Shown here one piece after another: positions 46,744-59,761 of a DNA stretch of 64,000 nucleotides (its first letter is position 1; each line of letters starts with the position of its first letter). Position numbers and translations under genes: made by a program. The DNA comes from Chlorocebus sabaeus (taxonomy: Eukaryota; Chordata; Mammalia; Primates; Cercopithecidae), in assembly GCF_047675955.1 (NCBI RefSeq), contig NC_132927.1:65825702-65889701 (forward strand). Reading direction: 5' to 3'. The notes below the pieces were generated by a model, which was not told where the DNA came from, did no database searches, and worked only from the letters and a program-made list of their open reading frames with translations.

Positions 46744-47053
46744 TTTTTTTTTTTTTGTTTTTGTTTTGAGACAGAGTCTTGATCTGTCGCTCAGGCTGGA
46801 GTCCAGTGGCACAATCTCGGCTCACTGCAATCTCCGCCTCCTGGGTTCAAGCAATTCTCCTGCCTCAGGCTCTCGAGTAGCTGGGACTACAGGTGCATGC
46901 CACCATGCCTAGCTAATTTTTGGTATTTTTAGTAGAGACAGGGTTTCACCATGTTAACCAGGATGGTCTCGATCTCCTGACCTCGTGATCCACCTGCATC
47001 AGCCTCCCAAGGTGCTAGGATTACAGGCATGAGCCACTGCGCTTGGCTGGTAC
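46744..47053 (-). mobile_element. AluS/Y-like
   Basis: Perfect CACTTGGTAATTTTT at 46729-46743 and 47054-47068. Confidence 0.95.
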
Positions 47054-47224
47054 ACTTGGTAATTTTTAAGGCATGGTAATCTTGCACACCATTGCTTGTG
47101 GCCCATTTCAGATTCTATAATTTGGCATATCAGTTTCACAGCTGCTCCACCCAAGCAGTGTGGAGTGCAGTTGAAGGATGGAGCTGAACACGTGGTGTCC
47201 CTTGCAGCAAACCCCATGATGCAT

Positions 47225-47422
47225 TAAGAAGCTCTCCCATTTTACAGATGAAAAAACAGGGGAAGACGAAGGGATTGGATTGCTAAAGCCATAAAGCCAT
47301 GGGATAGCTGAGTAGGATCTAAAACCAAGCTTGTTCAACCCACTACCTGCCAATGGCACGCAGCTCAGCATGGCTTTGAATGCAGCCCAACAAAAATTTG
47401 TAAACTTTCTTGAAACATTATG

Positions 47423-47453
<31 letters not shown>

Positions 47454-47605
47454 GTTCATTAGCTGTCATTACTGTTAGTATATTTTATGTGTAGCCCAAG
47501 ACAATTCTTCTTCAAACGTGGCTCAGGGAAGCCAAAAGATTGGACACCCCTGATCTAAACCCAGGTCTTTGGACCTCAAGTTCAGTTGTCTACCTTTGCC
47601 TTCAG
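47225..47605 (-). mobile_element. MIR split by a hAT element
   Basis: 'ctcccattttacagatgaaaaaacagggg' to 'tgagtaggatctaaaac' resumes after 47558 as 'ctaaacccaggtctttggacctcaag', the expected MIR continuation. Confidence 0.8.
47325..47558. mobile_element. MER30-like hAT (Charlie) element
   Basis: The right end reads (reversed) CAGGGGTGTCCAATC. The body has 'ggctttgaatgcagcccaac' and 'gtagcccaagacaattcttc'. TCTAAAAC (47317-47324) and TCTAAACC after the element fit an 8-bp hAT duplication. It holds a run of about 27 T (47427-47453). Confidence 0.85.
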
Positions 47606-47970
47606 ACTAACCACAGTAGCGATGACATGTGTAGGAAGTGGATTTTACAGCAAATCCATAACCACTGTCAGCAAAATAAAAGTAACCATTTCTAGACATT
47701 TCAAACTGTGTTGAAATTTCAACTGTAACTATCCAGAATGACCCAGACATTTAAATAAGAAAGGAGCGCTAAGTAGCTAAAAGCCCATGCACTCAGCACT
47801 GTACTCAAAGACTGTCCCCTCAAACTTTTGTTTAAAACCTACAGACTTACTTTGAAGCTAATTCTAATCAGGTGTGCAGTCTGGCTTCTTAACTCCTAGA
47901 CAGGTAGAGGTAGTAAATTAAAACAAATTCCTGGAGGGAGAGAGAGTGATTGCAATGAAAGGTGATAGCC
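47606..47970. other. Unassigned
   Basis: Nothing recognised. Confidence 0.4.
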
Positions 47971-48285
47971 TCCCGGCACGGTGGCTCATACCTGTAATCC
48001 CAGCACTTTGAGAAGCCAAGGTGGGTGGATCATTTGAGGTCAGGAGTTTGAGACCAACCTAGCCAACATGGTGAAATCCCACCTCTACTAAAAATACAAA
48101 AATTAGCCACGCGCGGTGGCAGGCGACTGCAGTCCCAGTTACTGAGGAGGCTGAGGCAGGAGAATTGCTTGAACCTGGGAGGTGGAGGTTGCAGTGAGCC
48201 GAGATTGTGCCACTGCACTCCAGCCTAGGCAGGAGAGCAAGACTCTGTCTCATAAAAAAAAAAGAAAAAGAAAAAGAAAAGAAAA
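47971..48285 (+). mobile_element. AluS-like
   Basis: AAAGGTGATAG before and AAAAGTGACAG after the A/GAAAA tail. Confidence 0.92.
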
Positions 48286-48317
48286 GTGACAGACGGAGAA
48301 TGAAAAAAGAATAAAAG

Positions 48318-48535
48318 TTGGTGAACTTTTTATATAAAGATCAGAAAGTAAATATTTTAGACATGACGTACCACACCACCTCTGTTGCAACTACTCAACT
48401 CCACTACGTAGCTCAAAAGCAGCCACATACAGTACCTAAACAAAAGAGTGTAGCTCTGTGTCAATAAAACTTTATTTACAAAAAACAGACGGTAAGCCCG
48501 ATTTGGCCTGCAGACTATAGTCTTCCTACCCATAA
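48318..48535 (-). mobile_element. hAT-type MER relic
   Basis: 'gtaaatattttagacatgacg', 'tctgttgcaactactcaact', 'caataaaactttatttac' and 'ccgatttggcctgcagactatag' match a common short hAT/Charlie MER element. Exact family not assigned. Confidence 0.75.
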
Positions 48536-48689
48536 AATATAGGAAAGCTTCAAAGCCAACACAATGATGATAGTTTGGAGCCATATCTTTAAGAAACACC
48601 TTTCAAAAGCCCTTCAGATACCTGGTATTACTGAGTAGCATGGTCCTTGATCATAAAATTATAGAATTTTAGAAATGTCAACAACCTTA

Positions 48690-48845
48690 GGAATCTTCTG
48701 GTCCAATTCTTCAATTTTATAGATGAAGAAATATATGCTCAGAGTTGTTCAGAGACTTGCTAAAGGTCACACAGTGAATTAATGATTAAACTTAAATTAG
48801 AAGTAGAGTTTTGATTCCAAGTTGAGAACTCTTTCCATGACTCCA
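48690..48845 (-). mobile_element. MIR
   Basis: 'tctggtccaattcttcaattttatagatgaagaaa', 'ggtcacacagtgaatta' and 'ttgattccaagttgagaa' follow antisense MIR order. Confidence 0.88.
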
Positions 48846-50547
48846 TGTCTATTATTTTAGCCTTTTGGCAACAATGGAATGGAGGAAAAGCTCATTTAAT
48901 TAAAAGACTACACCCTTGAGATTGTTAAGATTCTGGAATCACTAAAGTACACAGATCATACAGTTCAGATGTTTATAAAGATGATTTTAAATCAAGTCAA
49001 AGGTTAAATTAGGTTTAATGTACTCAGAGAATATAACTTTAGAAGTAGTGCTAAAACACCACATTTCAAATAATTAAAAAATTAATATATGTGGAAATTT
49101 GTATTCTCCTTTGTGTTTGGGAAAATGAAGTCTCACTGTCTATCAGTATAAGAAAAGCTGGCCACTGAAATTGAGAAGTTTAGACATGCTCATATAAATA
49201 AATTCTGAACAGTTTCAGGGCAGCCCAAGAATCACCCAGGCACTGGCTGGCCCTAAGTAATTTTTCTAATTGCTGGATGCCACATATTCATTCAATTGCC
49301 TCATTCAGCTGAAAAATAAAAGCCACCCTTCGACCTACCTTTGTGATCGTCCCCTTTCCTATCACTAGCAATGTCTTCTGCTCCTATTCTGAATTAATTA
49401 GGAAATAAAAATAGAACCCTGACATGTTTATAAAGATGCAGAGTGCTGGTTAAACATGAAGGAACAGAGGTTGGGAACACAGAGGTGACACATTTTATTT
49501 CTGTGATGACAAGTGAGAGTCCTCCTGCCAGCTGGCCCTTGCCACAGCCAGAAGTATGCACCTGTCTACAGACAAGTCAGGGAAGAAGGGGGAGCTAAAA
49601 AAGCCTCGGGGCCCCCCCTTGGCCTTCCATGCCATGCAAATGAGTTCTAATTGCTCGGGGTCATCAAACAGGGTTCCATGTGGTGCTTCTGTGACAGGTC
49701 CTGGCAGAGAGGGAGACAGGGAGACAACTTCTGTTAGCCTAACCACAAAGGTGGTCCTGTTTCTGCTTAGACCCTAGAGCAGGGCTCTGGTTTGGGGAGT
49801 TCACCTCTCCCTACCTTCTGCTATGGCAGGAAAAGGGAGAAGGGGGTGCGTTACCTAGTGCTTCTGAGTGTCCCCGAGATGCACTCCTAGTTTGACAGTC
49901 CTGCCAAAGGAAATGAGAAGCGATAAGTGATCCAGCCCCGATTAGATCAGCCGCCCTGGGAAAGGTGCTGAGCCAGAGATATTTCACTGAAATAAGGAGA
50001 ATCTTGGGAATAGATTTCTGGCAAGCAATCCCGAAGCAGATATGGTCTGAATTGGAAATAGATTTCATGGGAAGATAAAGTCTAATAAATGGCAGGTCAC
50101 TCAAAAATCATATATCATCAAGTCTTATACAGTGTCTGTGAAGTTTGTTATCAATAATTTAACATGAGAAGAGCCTAGCCCTTAGCAAATATTTAATTTC
50201 AAAACATACCTACTGATTTACTCAGATACAGCATACATGGTATATTAAAAATATATTGCAAGAAGCCAAACGCCAATAAAGCTGCACTTAGGAGACTAGC
50301 ATGCTTTTTGCTTTCCAAATCCTGTTAAGGAAGCGAATGGCCTTCCATCCACGGGGCTAGTCCAACAGCAGTTTCTAAACTGCACCGGAGAAGAAAGTTT
50401 GCACGTAGACAATACCTGAGTCCCTTCATTCCCAGGTGAAGCAACATGCCAGATAACACATATACAAGTACTGGGGACAACAATTAAGGACCCCATCAGA
50501 ATGTGCATGCTGTGCCTAAAGGCCACAAGAGGATTAAAGCAAGGTCA
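48846..50547. other. Unassigned unique sequence, about 1.7 kb
   Basis: No interspersed repeat recognised. Overlapping open frames at 49495-49746 (-) and 49556-49777 (+) show no domain. Confidence 0.45.
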
Positions 50548-50815
50548 TGACCAGGTGCATGATCCCAGCACTTTGGGAAGCCCATAAGTTCAAGATTAGC
50601 CTGAGCAACATGGGGAGATCCTGTCTCTATTTTAATAAAAAAACTAGCAGGCTTGGTGTGGGGGCACCTGTGGTCCCAGCTACTCAGGAGGCTAAGGTAG
50701 GAGGATCCCTTGAGCCTGGGAGGTCAAGGCTGCAGTGAGCTGTGATTGTGCCATTGCATTCCAACCTGAGCAACAGAGCAAGACCCCATCTCCAAAAATA
50801 AAATAAAATAAAAAT
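50548..50815 (+). mobile_element. AluJ-like with deletions
   Basis: AAAGCAAGGTC flanks both sides. The left monomer has lost the 'cggtggctcacgc' and 'ggcgggaggatc' blocks. The tail is AAAAT-rich. Confidence 0.9.
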
Positions 50816-51822
50816 AAAGCAAGGTCCTTAGTAGCAAAGAGGAGTCATTTTTTACGGAGATAGGAGGCAAAGGGAATGATCTTCATTGCCTCTGTTTGCA
50901 ATTACTGTTGTTCTGAGCCACTCTCCCTTCAGCCCCTACTCAATAATTCACTCTGCACCAAAGCAGACCCCCACCTCTTCCTGGCTGAAAAGTGCCACCT
51001 CTGGGCAGCCAACATCAGCAACAAGGGTTCTAGAAAAATGGGTGTTTTGTAAGAGAATGGTAGTTTATTTAACCAAGTTAAAAACAGAGACACGGTCTAA
51101 TAAGGACACATTCGTTCCATGGTTATCACTTCCAGAATAAGGTTTCTAGTCTTTTCTGGCGGGGCAGTGATAATGGCCTGGCGGGGATATGCTTGGTGGC
51201 TGGCAGGGAGAGAGCAGAGAGAGAACCAATGGGTACCTGCAATCATCTTCTACCCAGGAAACAGGGAGGGGACCACTGAACTGAGAGCTTGAGGGAGCTT
51301 GGTGCCAGTCCCAGCTCTGCCCCCTGCCAAGCCACAGCCCCAGGATTTCACTCCACCATCTCAAAGGGCCAGTCCCTCCCATAGTGTTGGAACATAACTG
51401 TTATCAGCTCTCAGCAGAAGGATTTCCTACCACTTTCCATCCCTATACTGGAATCTCAATGGGAAGCTTCTCTGATCATCCTACAGGCAGAGGCTGGAAC
51501 AAGAAAATGAGACTGGGCCAAATGTCAGGAGACCTGGCTCTTAACCTCTGAGCTTATCTAGACCTGCAAAAGACCTCTGAGGCTCCTCCAACTCTTAAAA
51601 TCTCTTTCCTATGAAAATCAGAATTGCCTTTACAGCTTTAAAAAAATAATAATAAATTTCTAGTTCTTCTGTATGTTGTGCCTTTATAGGGGAGGAATGG
51701 TATACCGGAACTCTAAAACACTCTACTGCTACCCCCACCAGCTGATCTGTATGCAAACATACCTAATAAGGCCAGCAGGAAGCTGAAGCCAATGAGACCA
51801 GGTAAGAAAATCACAAAGTTCT
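50816..51822. other. Unassigned unique sequence, about 1.0 kb
   Basis: Nothing recognised. Confidence 0.45.
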
Positions 51823-52116
51823 GGGCTGGGCGTGGTGGCTCACGCCTATAATTACAGCACTTTGGGAGGCTGAGGCAGGCGGATTACATGAGGTTGAGAG
51901 TTCGAGACCAACCTGACCAACATGGAGAAACCCTGTCTCTACTACAAAATACAAAATTAGCCGGGTGTGGTGGTGCACGCCTGTAATCCCAGCTACTCGG
52001 GAGGCTGAGGCAGGAGAATCACTTGCACTCCGGAGGCAGAGGTTGCGGTGAGCCGAGATCGTGCCATTGCACTCCAGCCAGGGCAACAACAGCGAAATTC
52101 CGTCTCAAAAAAAAAA
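51823..52116 (+). mobile_element. AluS/Y-like
   Basis: Perfect 17-bp GAAAATCACAAAGTTCT at 51806-51822 and 52117-52133. Confidence 0.96.
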
Positions 52117-55100
52117 GAAAATCACAAAGTTCTCTAAGCCAAAGTGAGGTGTTGACAGCAAGGCTGTCTATACTGACTCTGATGAAAGCTAACTCAGACT
52201 CAAAGTTTCTCCTTCATAAACTGCAATCGTCCTTCCTCCTCTATTTTCCCTGACAAAATCCCCACCTTTCTGCCAGTCCACGAAGGGGACTCCAAGAGAC
52301 ACTGACTCTAGAAGATCATAGTTAAGATCGCTTTAGTGATGACCTTGAAGGACCTTGCTGTCTGGGTAGGCTCCCAGGTCAGCTGGTGACCAACCACTTG
52401 ACCCTTGAGACTCATGATAGAGATGGCACAAAGGAAACTGGGAGGTCGTTTTGGGTCAGTAAACCCTGGCTGGGGTGGGGATCATAGGGAGAAGGGATAA
52501 ACACTATAATAAACTCAAGTGAGGGGGCCTGGACAAACTGCCCACTCCCTGCTTTTACCAAAGGCAGGTCCTCTGCAATGCTGGTGAATTCTCTGCAAAG
52601 CAAAAACCCAGTCTGCAACTCATTGTTACAGGCCAAACACACAGCACAGTTCCACAGCACACAAACCACCAAGTATGTACAAGTCAGCATTTTGGAAGCA
52701 GAAGGAGCTGCCACGTTCGGGTCCTTGGAGGCTGCTTAGGGGAAGCTCTTTCCCTGTCTCGTGGCATCTTTTGATTCAAAATTCAACTCAGGTCCCAAAT
52801 CAGAGGATACCGATGGTCTCTAACAACTGTGTCTTATTTAGGGTTCATAACCCCAGGTCACGCTTTTGTCTACTTTGGGAAGCACTAGGCAAAGCTGTGG
52901 CCACGTGATCGGCTCCCAGTGCTGGGCTGGGGCTGGCAACTGCCCTCCGGCCTCCACGCAGCACTTGTGAAACTCTTCACTCAGCAGAACTGGGGACCAG
53001 ACGCTTCTATGCCCCACCGATAAACTCCCCGCTCTGAAGTTGGGCTAAGTAGAAGAATCAGGTCTTTGATTTTGGCACAAGGTCTCACAGAAGCAAATTC
53101 CATGGCTGACACCGTAAGTGACGTGTTTTCAGTCAGTTCCTGACACCTCTGATGGCTCCCAAGTTTATTTTCCAGAGACACCCATCTGAGGCAATTCTGG
53201 GAGCCCCAGGGGGGAAATGTTAGAAATATCAAAACAGCCACGTGCTCTAGCATTTAGCACATTGTAGAACTATATAAATTTAGTGCATTTAGACCACTTT
53301 ATATTAACTAATTTAGAGAACGTTGCTTTCGCAGACTTCGCCGGGTGCTTTTCACTGCCAAACTAAATACTCCACTTTAAAATCCGCCCCTGCGTACTCA
53401 TGTGATTTCTCCTTTTAGGCTAGGAATGTAATGTTGACATAAATGTCAAATAAAATTAATGAGAGAATGGGCCCTCAAACGGTGCTCCTGTGAAGGGAAT
53501 TTGTTAGACTGGGACCTTTGCACCCAAATATCTGTATAATTATATAACACTCCAACGAGGAAGGAATCTGAATGTTAGGCTTTAGCAAATTTATCACCTT
53601 TGTCAGAAATGCTGTTATCTACCAAAACAAAACACTACAAAACAAAACAGGTTGCAAGTAAATTAAGATGAAAATACCATCAGATTAGAAGTCTGTTACG
53701 GCAAGCTACTGCAGAATTAGAAGAGGTGGCCCATCTGCTGGGTATCGAATCCTTCCCTTATCTGTATAGAATTTGGATCAGATGTCTTCTGTTCCCCGAA
53801 CACTTCCGCTGTTGACTTTGCAAATGGACCTCCTCCCGCCCAACCCAGCTCCTTCCCTCCCTCCTCCCTCTCTCCCAACTGGCCACTTAGGAAGAGTAAA
53901 AATGGCAATTAGAACAGTAGCAGCTATTTTCACTCAATAGTCAAAGAATTGGATACCAGCAGAGTGTCTGCCTCCATCCGTATGCTGATACATAACTACT
54001 TTGTCTTGTATTTGTAGTCTCAAAAATCTTCCCTAAGTATAGTAGAATCAGAGAAAATCACTCTAATCATTGAAAAGCACCCTGTGCTGAGTAAAGCAGC
54101 CAGTCTTCTCTTGTCACAGTAAAAGGCTGGGAGTAAAATTTCCCATCAACACAGGGGAAACCTACATTTACCCACATGCCAAGGAAAAAGGTAAGGAAGA
54201 CCCACGTGTAGCCACAGCAGAGTCTACGCAGAGGGCCTGCAAATGTCCAGGGTGTGCGTGAATGCCTGGAAGGGCGGAGTTTCCAAGATAACAGCTATTG
54301 TGTTTTTTTTTTTCACACTTCAGAAGTGAATCCTAAGGACTAGACTCCACTCATGGCATTCCTTTTTCATACACTGATCTCAAGTACAATCACATAATTT
54401 TGAAAATCCATGAGGTCTTCCCTAAATAAAATTATAAGGATAGGTTTCTATTTCCTTCTGATTACCTAGATACCTCTGTCTTTTGGAAAACCCCCAAAAG
54501 ACCACTAGACAAATCAGGAAGGTCCTAGGAGTGATTCCTCCAATGGCGAGAATCATAAAGGAATCAAAGACCTGCAAATTCATGGCGAATGATGTCATGA
54601 TGAAATGATGCCACACATCTTTACAAAGTTCACAAAATTCATATATTCCCAGGGCAGTCACGGGGAACTTTTAATTAAGTTTCAGGGAGGGGAAGAGAAA
54701 ACGTTTAACTACCAGCTTCAAACACCTCACACTCCTTCTGTTCACTAGGAAGTCATTCTTACCCTGGATAATGTGGAGTGCCTGCTTCGGACCCAGGGAA
54801 AATTCTCCATTTTCTCCTTCTTTTTCTTCAGGCTATCAGTTCATCATGAACAAATATGGAAATTTTCCGGAGGAGGAAATTCAACTACCAAAATAACTCC
54901 TTCATAATTCACACGTGCAATCACAACGGTGATTAATAAAAAACCTGAAACAGCTCCTAAAAGCCTAAAGCATTAATTACTCTGTTAGATGTCAGGACTC
55001 TATGAAAACCTATGACAGCAGGTTACTCAGGCAAATTAAATCATGTGAACTTCCAGTGGAAAAAGAGAAATCTTCGCTTGGTGGATTTGCAACCTAGTAA

Positions 55101-55429
55101 ATGCATGCTTTCGAAGAGAGGGGACCAACCCACAGCTCTTCAGGGCTCTATATTTCAACCTTGAAAGACATATGAAAGGGAAAAAATGCCATGGCAAATT
55201 GAATTTATGCTGGGATGAAAGGTAATATAATATCCTTTGAAAGACCTAAAATGGATGAATGATACTTTTCCATTAAAGAAGAAACTAACTCTCTTTGAAT
55301 GTCTACAGTGTGTCCAGCCCTGTGGCTTTTGCAACACCAGATGCCCGCCTCTCTTTCAGCAGCTTCCATGAGAGTTCCTTGTCAGTGATTTTTGCTAGCT
55401 CATCTTTTTTTCATCTGATCTTGTCATTT
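52117..55429. other. Longest interval without a recognised interspersed repeat in the right half, about 3.3 kb
   Basis: No Alu, L1, L2, MIR or LTR recognised. AT-rich text near 53260-53480 and 54880-55060 alternates with balanced sequence. Open frames are all under about 100 codons and have no known motif. Confidence 0.5.
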
Positions 55430-55937
55430 TAGTGCTCAGGACTCTGTCCAGGCTCTTCTGTCTCTTCTGCCCCCTCTCTCTGGATGATCTTACCCAACCT
55501 TCTAGCAATAGACACCACGTACGTGCTGATGATTCAAATTCCATGACTTTCCCCAAGCTCCAGATGGGTCAGCCAGCTGCCCCGCCCCCCCCCGACACCT
55601 GCAACAGGCATCTCAAACTTAGGCTGACCAACACAGAACTCTTGCTCTCCACTTCCCCACCCCAAATGTGTTCACTCCAAGTCTTTCCAATCTCAAGAAA
55701 TGATACCACCTTCCAAAATTCTAAAATAATCCTCCATTCCTCCCTTTCTCTCACCTTCCACTTCTGATCCGTCAGCAAGCCCCGTTGCCTCTGCTTCTAA
55801 ACACAATCCTGAACCTCTCTTCTTTTTGCCATTTCACTTCCTCACTCTAGCCAAAGCCCCCTTCTTCTCTCTTAGACACCGTCACTCCTCTTAAATGGTC
55901 TCTCTAATTCCATCCTCCACACAGTAGCCAGCATGAT

Positions 55938-56241
55938 TTTTTTGTTTTGTTTTGTTTGAGACAGGGTCTTGCTCCTTCGCCCAGGCAGGAGTGCAGTGGC
56001 ACAATCACAGCTCACTGCAGCCTCAACCTGCTGGGCCTAAGTGACCCTCTCACCTCAGCTACCTGAGTATCTGTGACTACAGACACATGCCAACACACCT
56101 GTCAAATCTGTACAATTTTTTTATAGAGACGAGGTCTCACTATGTTGCTCAGGCCAGTCTCAAACTCTTGGCTTCAAGTGATCCTCCCATCTCAGCCTCC
56201 CAAAGTGTCAGGATTACAGGCATGAGCCACCATGCCTGGGC
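55938..56241 (-). mobile_element. AluJ-like in L2
   Basis: Antisense with TTTTG tail and older 'gagacagggtcttgctc' text. Confidence 0.92.
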
Positions 56242-56574
56242 TCTTTTTTTCTTTTTCCTTTTCTTTTTAAAGACAAGGTCTCACTCTGTCACCCAGGATG
56301 AAATACGCTGGCATGATCATGGCTCACTGCAGCCTCAAACTCCTGGGCTCAAGGGATCCTCCGACCTTAGCCTCCAGAGTAGCTTGGACCACAAGCACAT
56401 GCCATCACACCTGGCTAATTTATTTTATTTATGGTTTTTTTTTTTTTTTTTTTTTGTAGAGACGGGGTCTCACTATGTTGTCCAGGCTGGTCTCAAACTC
56501 CTGGCTTCAAGTGATGCTCCTGCCTCAGTCTCCCAAAGTGCTAGGATTACAGGCATGAGCCACTGTGCCCAGCC
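56242..56574 (-). mobile_element. AluJ-like abutting the previous Alu
   Basis: Antisense, diverged. The linker between monomers has a run of more than 20 T. Confidence 0.92.
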
Positions 56575-57074
56575 AAAATATTCTGTTAAGAATACAAATC
56601 CAATTCAGTGACTTCTTTGCATAAAATCCTCTAGTAGTTTCCCAATATACCAGCAATAAAATCCACATTTCTCTTGCCCATAAGCCCTGAGGTGATGGGG
56701 CTCTGCCATTTCATCTCCCAGCCATTCCACAACTCACCAACCTCCAGCCACACAGGTCCTTCTTCCTGTTCCTCAGACATGCAAGCTACTCCCACCTCAG
56801 GACCTTTGCAAGTACAACGCTAGCCCCTTCTATGCAGAGAACCCGTATCTGGCTACCCTTACCAAATGGTTCACCTACCATTCTTTGTCATTTTTTTTAC
56901 CCTGCATGATTATCTCACACCCCATAGTATGTTGTATATTTATTTGTTTAGCTGTTTGTTATTTCCTTGTGTCTTCAATTGAATCATAGAAGGAACCCTG
57001 ACTCTCTCACTGCTAAAGAGTACGTACCCAATAATACTTAATAAATATATAAAGGAATAAATATATATCTCTAC

Positions 57075-57235
57075 AATTTTCTCTAACTTTATGAGATAGA
57101 TTATTCTTATTCTGAAGAGGAAAAAAAATGAGGTTCCCAGGGTTCAGTGCAAAGTTATAGAGGTAATTGAAGGCAAAGCCAGAATTTGAACCTGGATCCA
57201 TTTGACTCCAAAACCCAAATTTCTAAACACCAGAC
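57075..57235 (-). mobile_element. MIR
   Basis: 'tatgagatagattattcttattctgaagagg' and 'agccagaatttgaacctggatcc' match antisense MIR. Confidence 0.8.
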
Positions 57236-58019
57236 TGGTATTTCTAGCAGAGTCTAGAAAATTAGTCAAGAGCAGTAATTTTCCTCCTAAGATTCTCCAG
57301 AAATAAGTTGCCCAGGAACTTGTATTCGGCTCTCCAATCACAATTACCTCATCTCTAAAATGGATGAACAAAATGAGTTTCTTACAGACATGTTAGCAGG
57401 AATAATTTCCTTCAAGATTACAAGGTGTTCTGTAAACTCTCAGAGGATGATCTTCCAGGTACCATGCTGAGTAGTTTTAGCCAAACCCTGTTCTGTGCTC
57501 GAAGGAAACCACCACCCAGGGCTCTCAGTCAAGCTGGGTAATTGTATAAATACAGTCAAGAGTTAAGGACCACATAACAGTGCCATATATGGACTCCACC
57601 TTCCCAAAACCCTTTAAGGGGATACAGTCTCATCCTACTGGAAAATGTTAGGCAAAGGATGGAAATAGATGATTTCTAGACGGTCCCCCACCTCTGCCCA
57701 ACCTCCATCTGTGTAATTCTTTGTACCAGCACCTGATCCCCCTCCAGACTTGAGACAGCTCTCCCTCAGATATGTGTTCCCTAAGGATCTTGACCTGATT
57801 GTTTTTATTTCTAGTGGGAATACATTTGCTCCATAATTGATGCAAGTTGAGGGCAAGGGACATGACATTACTTTATTTCTTCTAAATCAAATTAAATCTG
57901 GATCCCAAGGCCTCACTTAATGGAAATTTAATTTCAATTATGTTTTTAGGGACCTATTCCCCTTCTGGAGTCAGAGGGACACTTGAGGGCTTACATGGTA
58001 CCTAGAGAATAGGGGGAAA
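57236..58019. other. Unassigned unique sequence
   Basis: Nothing recognised. Confidence 0.45.
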
Positions 58020-58325
58020 TGGCCAGGTGTGGTGGCTCATGCCTGTAATCCCAGCACTTTGGGAGGCCGAGGTAGGAGGATTACTTGAGTCAAGGAGTTC
58101 AAGACCAGCCTGGGCAACATAGTTAGACCCCATCTCTCCAAAAAAAAAAAAAAAAAAATTAGCCATTCGTGGTGGTGTGTGCCTATAGCCCCAGTTACTT
58201 GGGAGGCTGGAATGGAAGGATCACTTGAGCCTGGAAGGTCGAGGCTACAGTGAGCCATCATCATGCCAATGTAACCCAGCTTGGGTGACAGAGTGAGACC
58301 CTGTCTCAAAAACAAAAACAAAAAA
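58020..58325 (+). mobile_element. AluJ/S-like
   Basis: Full-length with an A18 linker. Its tail abuts a second + strand Alu. Confidence 0.92.
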
Positions 58326-58655
58326 GGCTGGGTGCGGTGGCTCATGCCTATAATCCCAATGCTTTGGGAGGCTGGGGCTGGAGGATCACCTGAGGTCTGG
58401 AGTTCGAGACCAGCCTAGCAACATAGTGAAACCCCGTCTCTACTAAAAATTTCAAAATGTGCTGGCCACAGTGGTGAGTGCCTATAATCTCACCTACTCA
58501 GGAGGCTGAGACAGGAGAATCGCTTGAACCCAGGAGGCAGAGGTTGCAGTGAGCCGAGATCATGTCATTGCACTCTAGCCTGGGCGACAAGGGGAAAACT
58601 CTGTCTGGAAAAAAAAAAAAAAAAAAGAGAGAGAGAGAGAGAAAGAGAGAGAGAA
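58326..58655 (+). mobile_element. AluS-like with (GA)n tail
   Basis: Follows the previous Alu tail directly. The A tail turns into GAGAGA/AAAGAGAG repeats (58627-58655). Confidence 0.92.
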
Positions 58656-59469
58656 TAGGAAAAAAGCATGTGGTTTTCGGTTCCCTGGCTCACCTGCATG
58701 ATACGTGTCATCCGACTATTCCCCAGTACCTGCTCTTTTCCCTCCAAACCAAGGGGAACCACAGGAATGTTTGGCTGTGGCTCCCAGGGCCAGGGTGTTT
58801 GATGTTAAGTCCTTCCAGCATCCACATGCCACCGTATCCCAGAGTTTGGCACGTTCTGGTATACCACAGGACGGTGCACATGGGTCTCTTCCACTTCGGA
58901 GATTGCCTCTCCTAGAGTCAGAGAAGCCCAGCAGCCCCTCGCAATCTCCCATCATTCACACTGAGCCATTTTTGTATTCTCAGTTCCTAGAATGTGCCTT
59001 CCTCATATCCTTGACTTTTATCCAGTTTCCCAAAAATGTCTGAGTTGGGGTTGACCTCTAGGTATCTGGAAACCCAACATTTGGCCCCAGGACACAAAGT
59101 TGTAACAACTCTCTGAGGCAAGGGAGTCCAGATTCAGAGTACAAACATTTCCCTGTTTTACTGGGAAGGAAGGAAGAAAAATAATTTTTTCAGGTCTTCT
59201 GCTACAGTGAGAATAAACACACTAATGTGTCCACCAAGTGTTATGCTACATGTTCCCCATGTTCTCCTTTAATAATCTTAACAAATCTTCTGGCTCCAAC
59301 GGTCCCCCCTCTGTGGGAAGCATGTAAATCATTGTGTCCGCCCTTGTTCTCTTCCCAAGCATGTCTTGGTATTTTCAACTGTCTGCTACTCATCTCTACC
59401 AGGTAACACATCAGACATCCCAAACTCATGTCCAAAATGAAACTCATTTACTTCCCAGTCCCTTCTCCA
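58656..59469. other. Unassigned unique sequence
   Basis: Nothing recognised. Confidence 0.45.
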
Positions 59470-59560
59470 AGGTTCTCTATTTATATTAATAGCCATGCAT
59501 AGTGCTCAGCACATAATCAGCATGCAATAAATATTTTTTAAATTAGTGTATGAATAGCCA
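59470..59560 (+). mobile_element. L2 3' end fragment
   Basis: 'agtgctcagcacataatcagcatgcaataaatatt' is the L2 terminal motif. Confidence 0.75.
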
Positions 59561-59630
59561 ACTGAAGAATATAAATACCTTAGCCTAAGTGTGAAGAGTC
59601 TAGGTGAGCTGACTTTAAACTCACCTTTTT

Positions 59631-59747
59631 TTTTGAGACGAGTCTCGCTCTGTCGCCCAGGCTGGAGTGCAGTGGTGCAATCTCGGCTCACTGCAAGCTC
59701 CACCTCCCAGGTTCATGCCATTCTCCTGCCTCAGCCTCCCGAGTAGC
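59631..59747 (-). mobile_element. AluY, 5'-truncated to about 117 bp, with perfect duplication
   Basis: AAACTCACCTTTTT at 59617-59630 and 59748-59761. Only the 3' 110-odd bases of the Alu were inserted, ending at 'ccgagtagc'. Confidence 0.95.
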
Positions 59748-59761
59748 AAACTCACCTTTTT

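Larger units (their letters stand above)
55430..57060 (+). mobile_element. L2 split by two Alus
   Basis: 55430-55937 ('actcttgctctccacttcc', 'ctctctaattccatcctcc') continues at 56575-57060 ('ctctagtagtttccc', 'acctcaggacctttgcaag', 'tatctcacaccccatag', 'aatacttaataaatat') in L2 order. Confidence 0.85.

Noticed and set aside
56087..56611. 174-codon frame
   Set aside because: Runs through two abutting AluJ copies.
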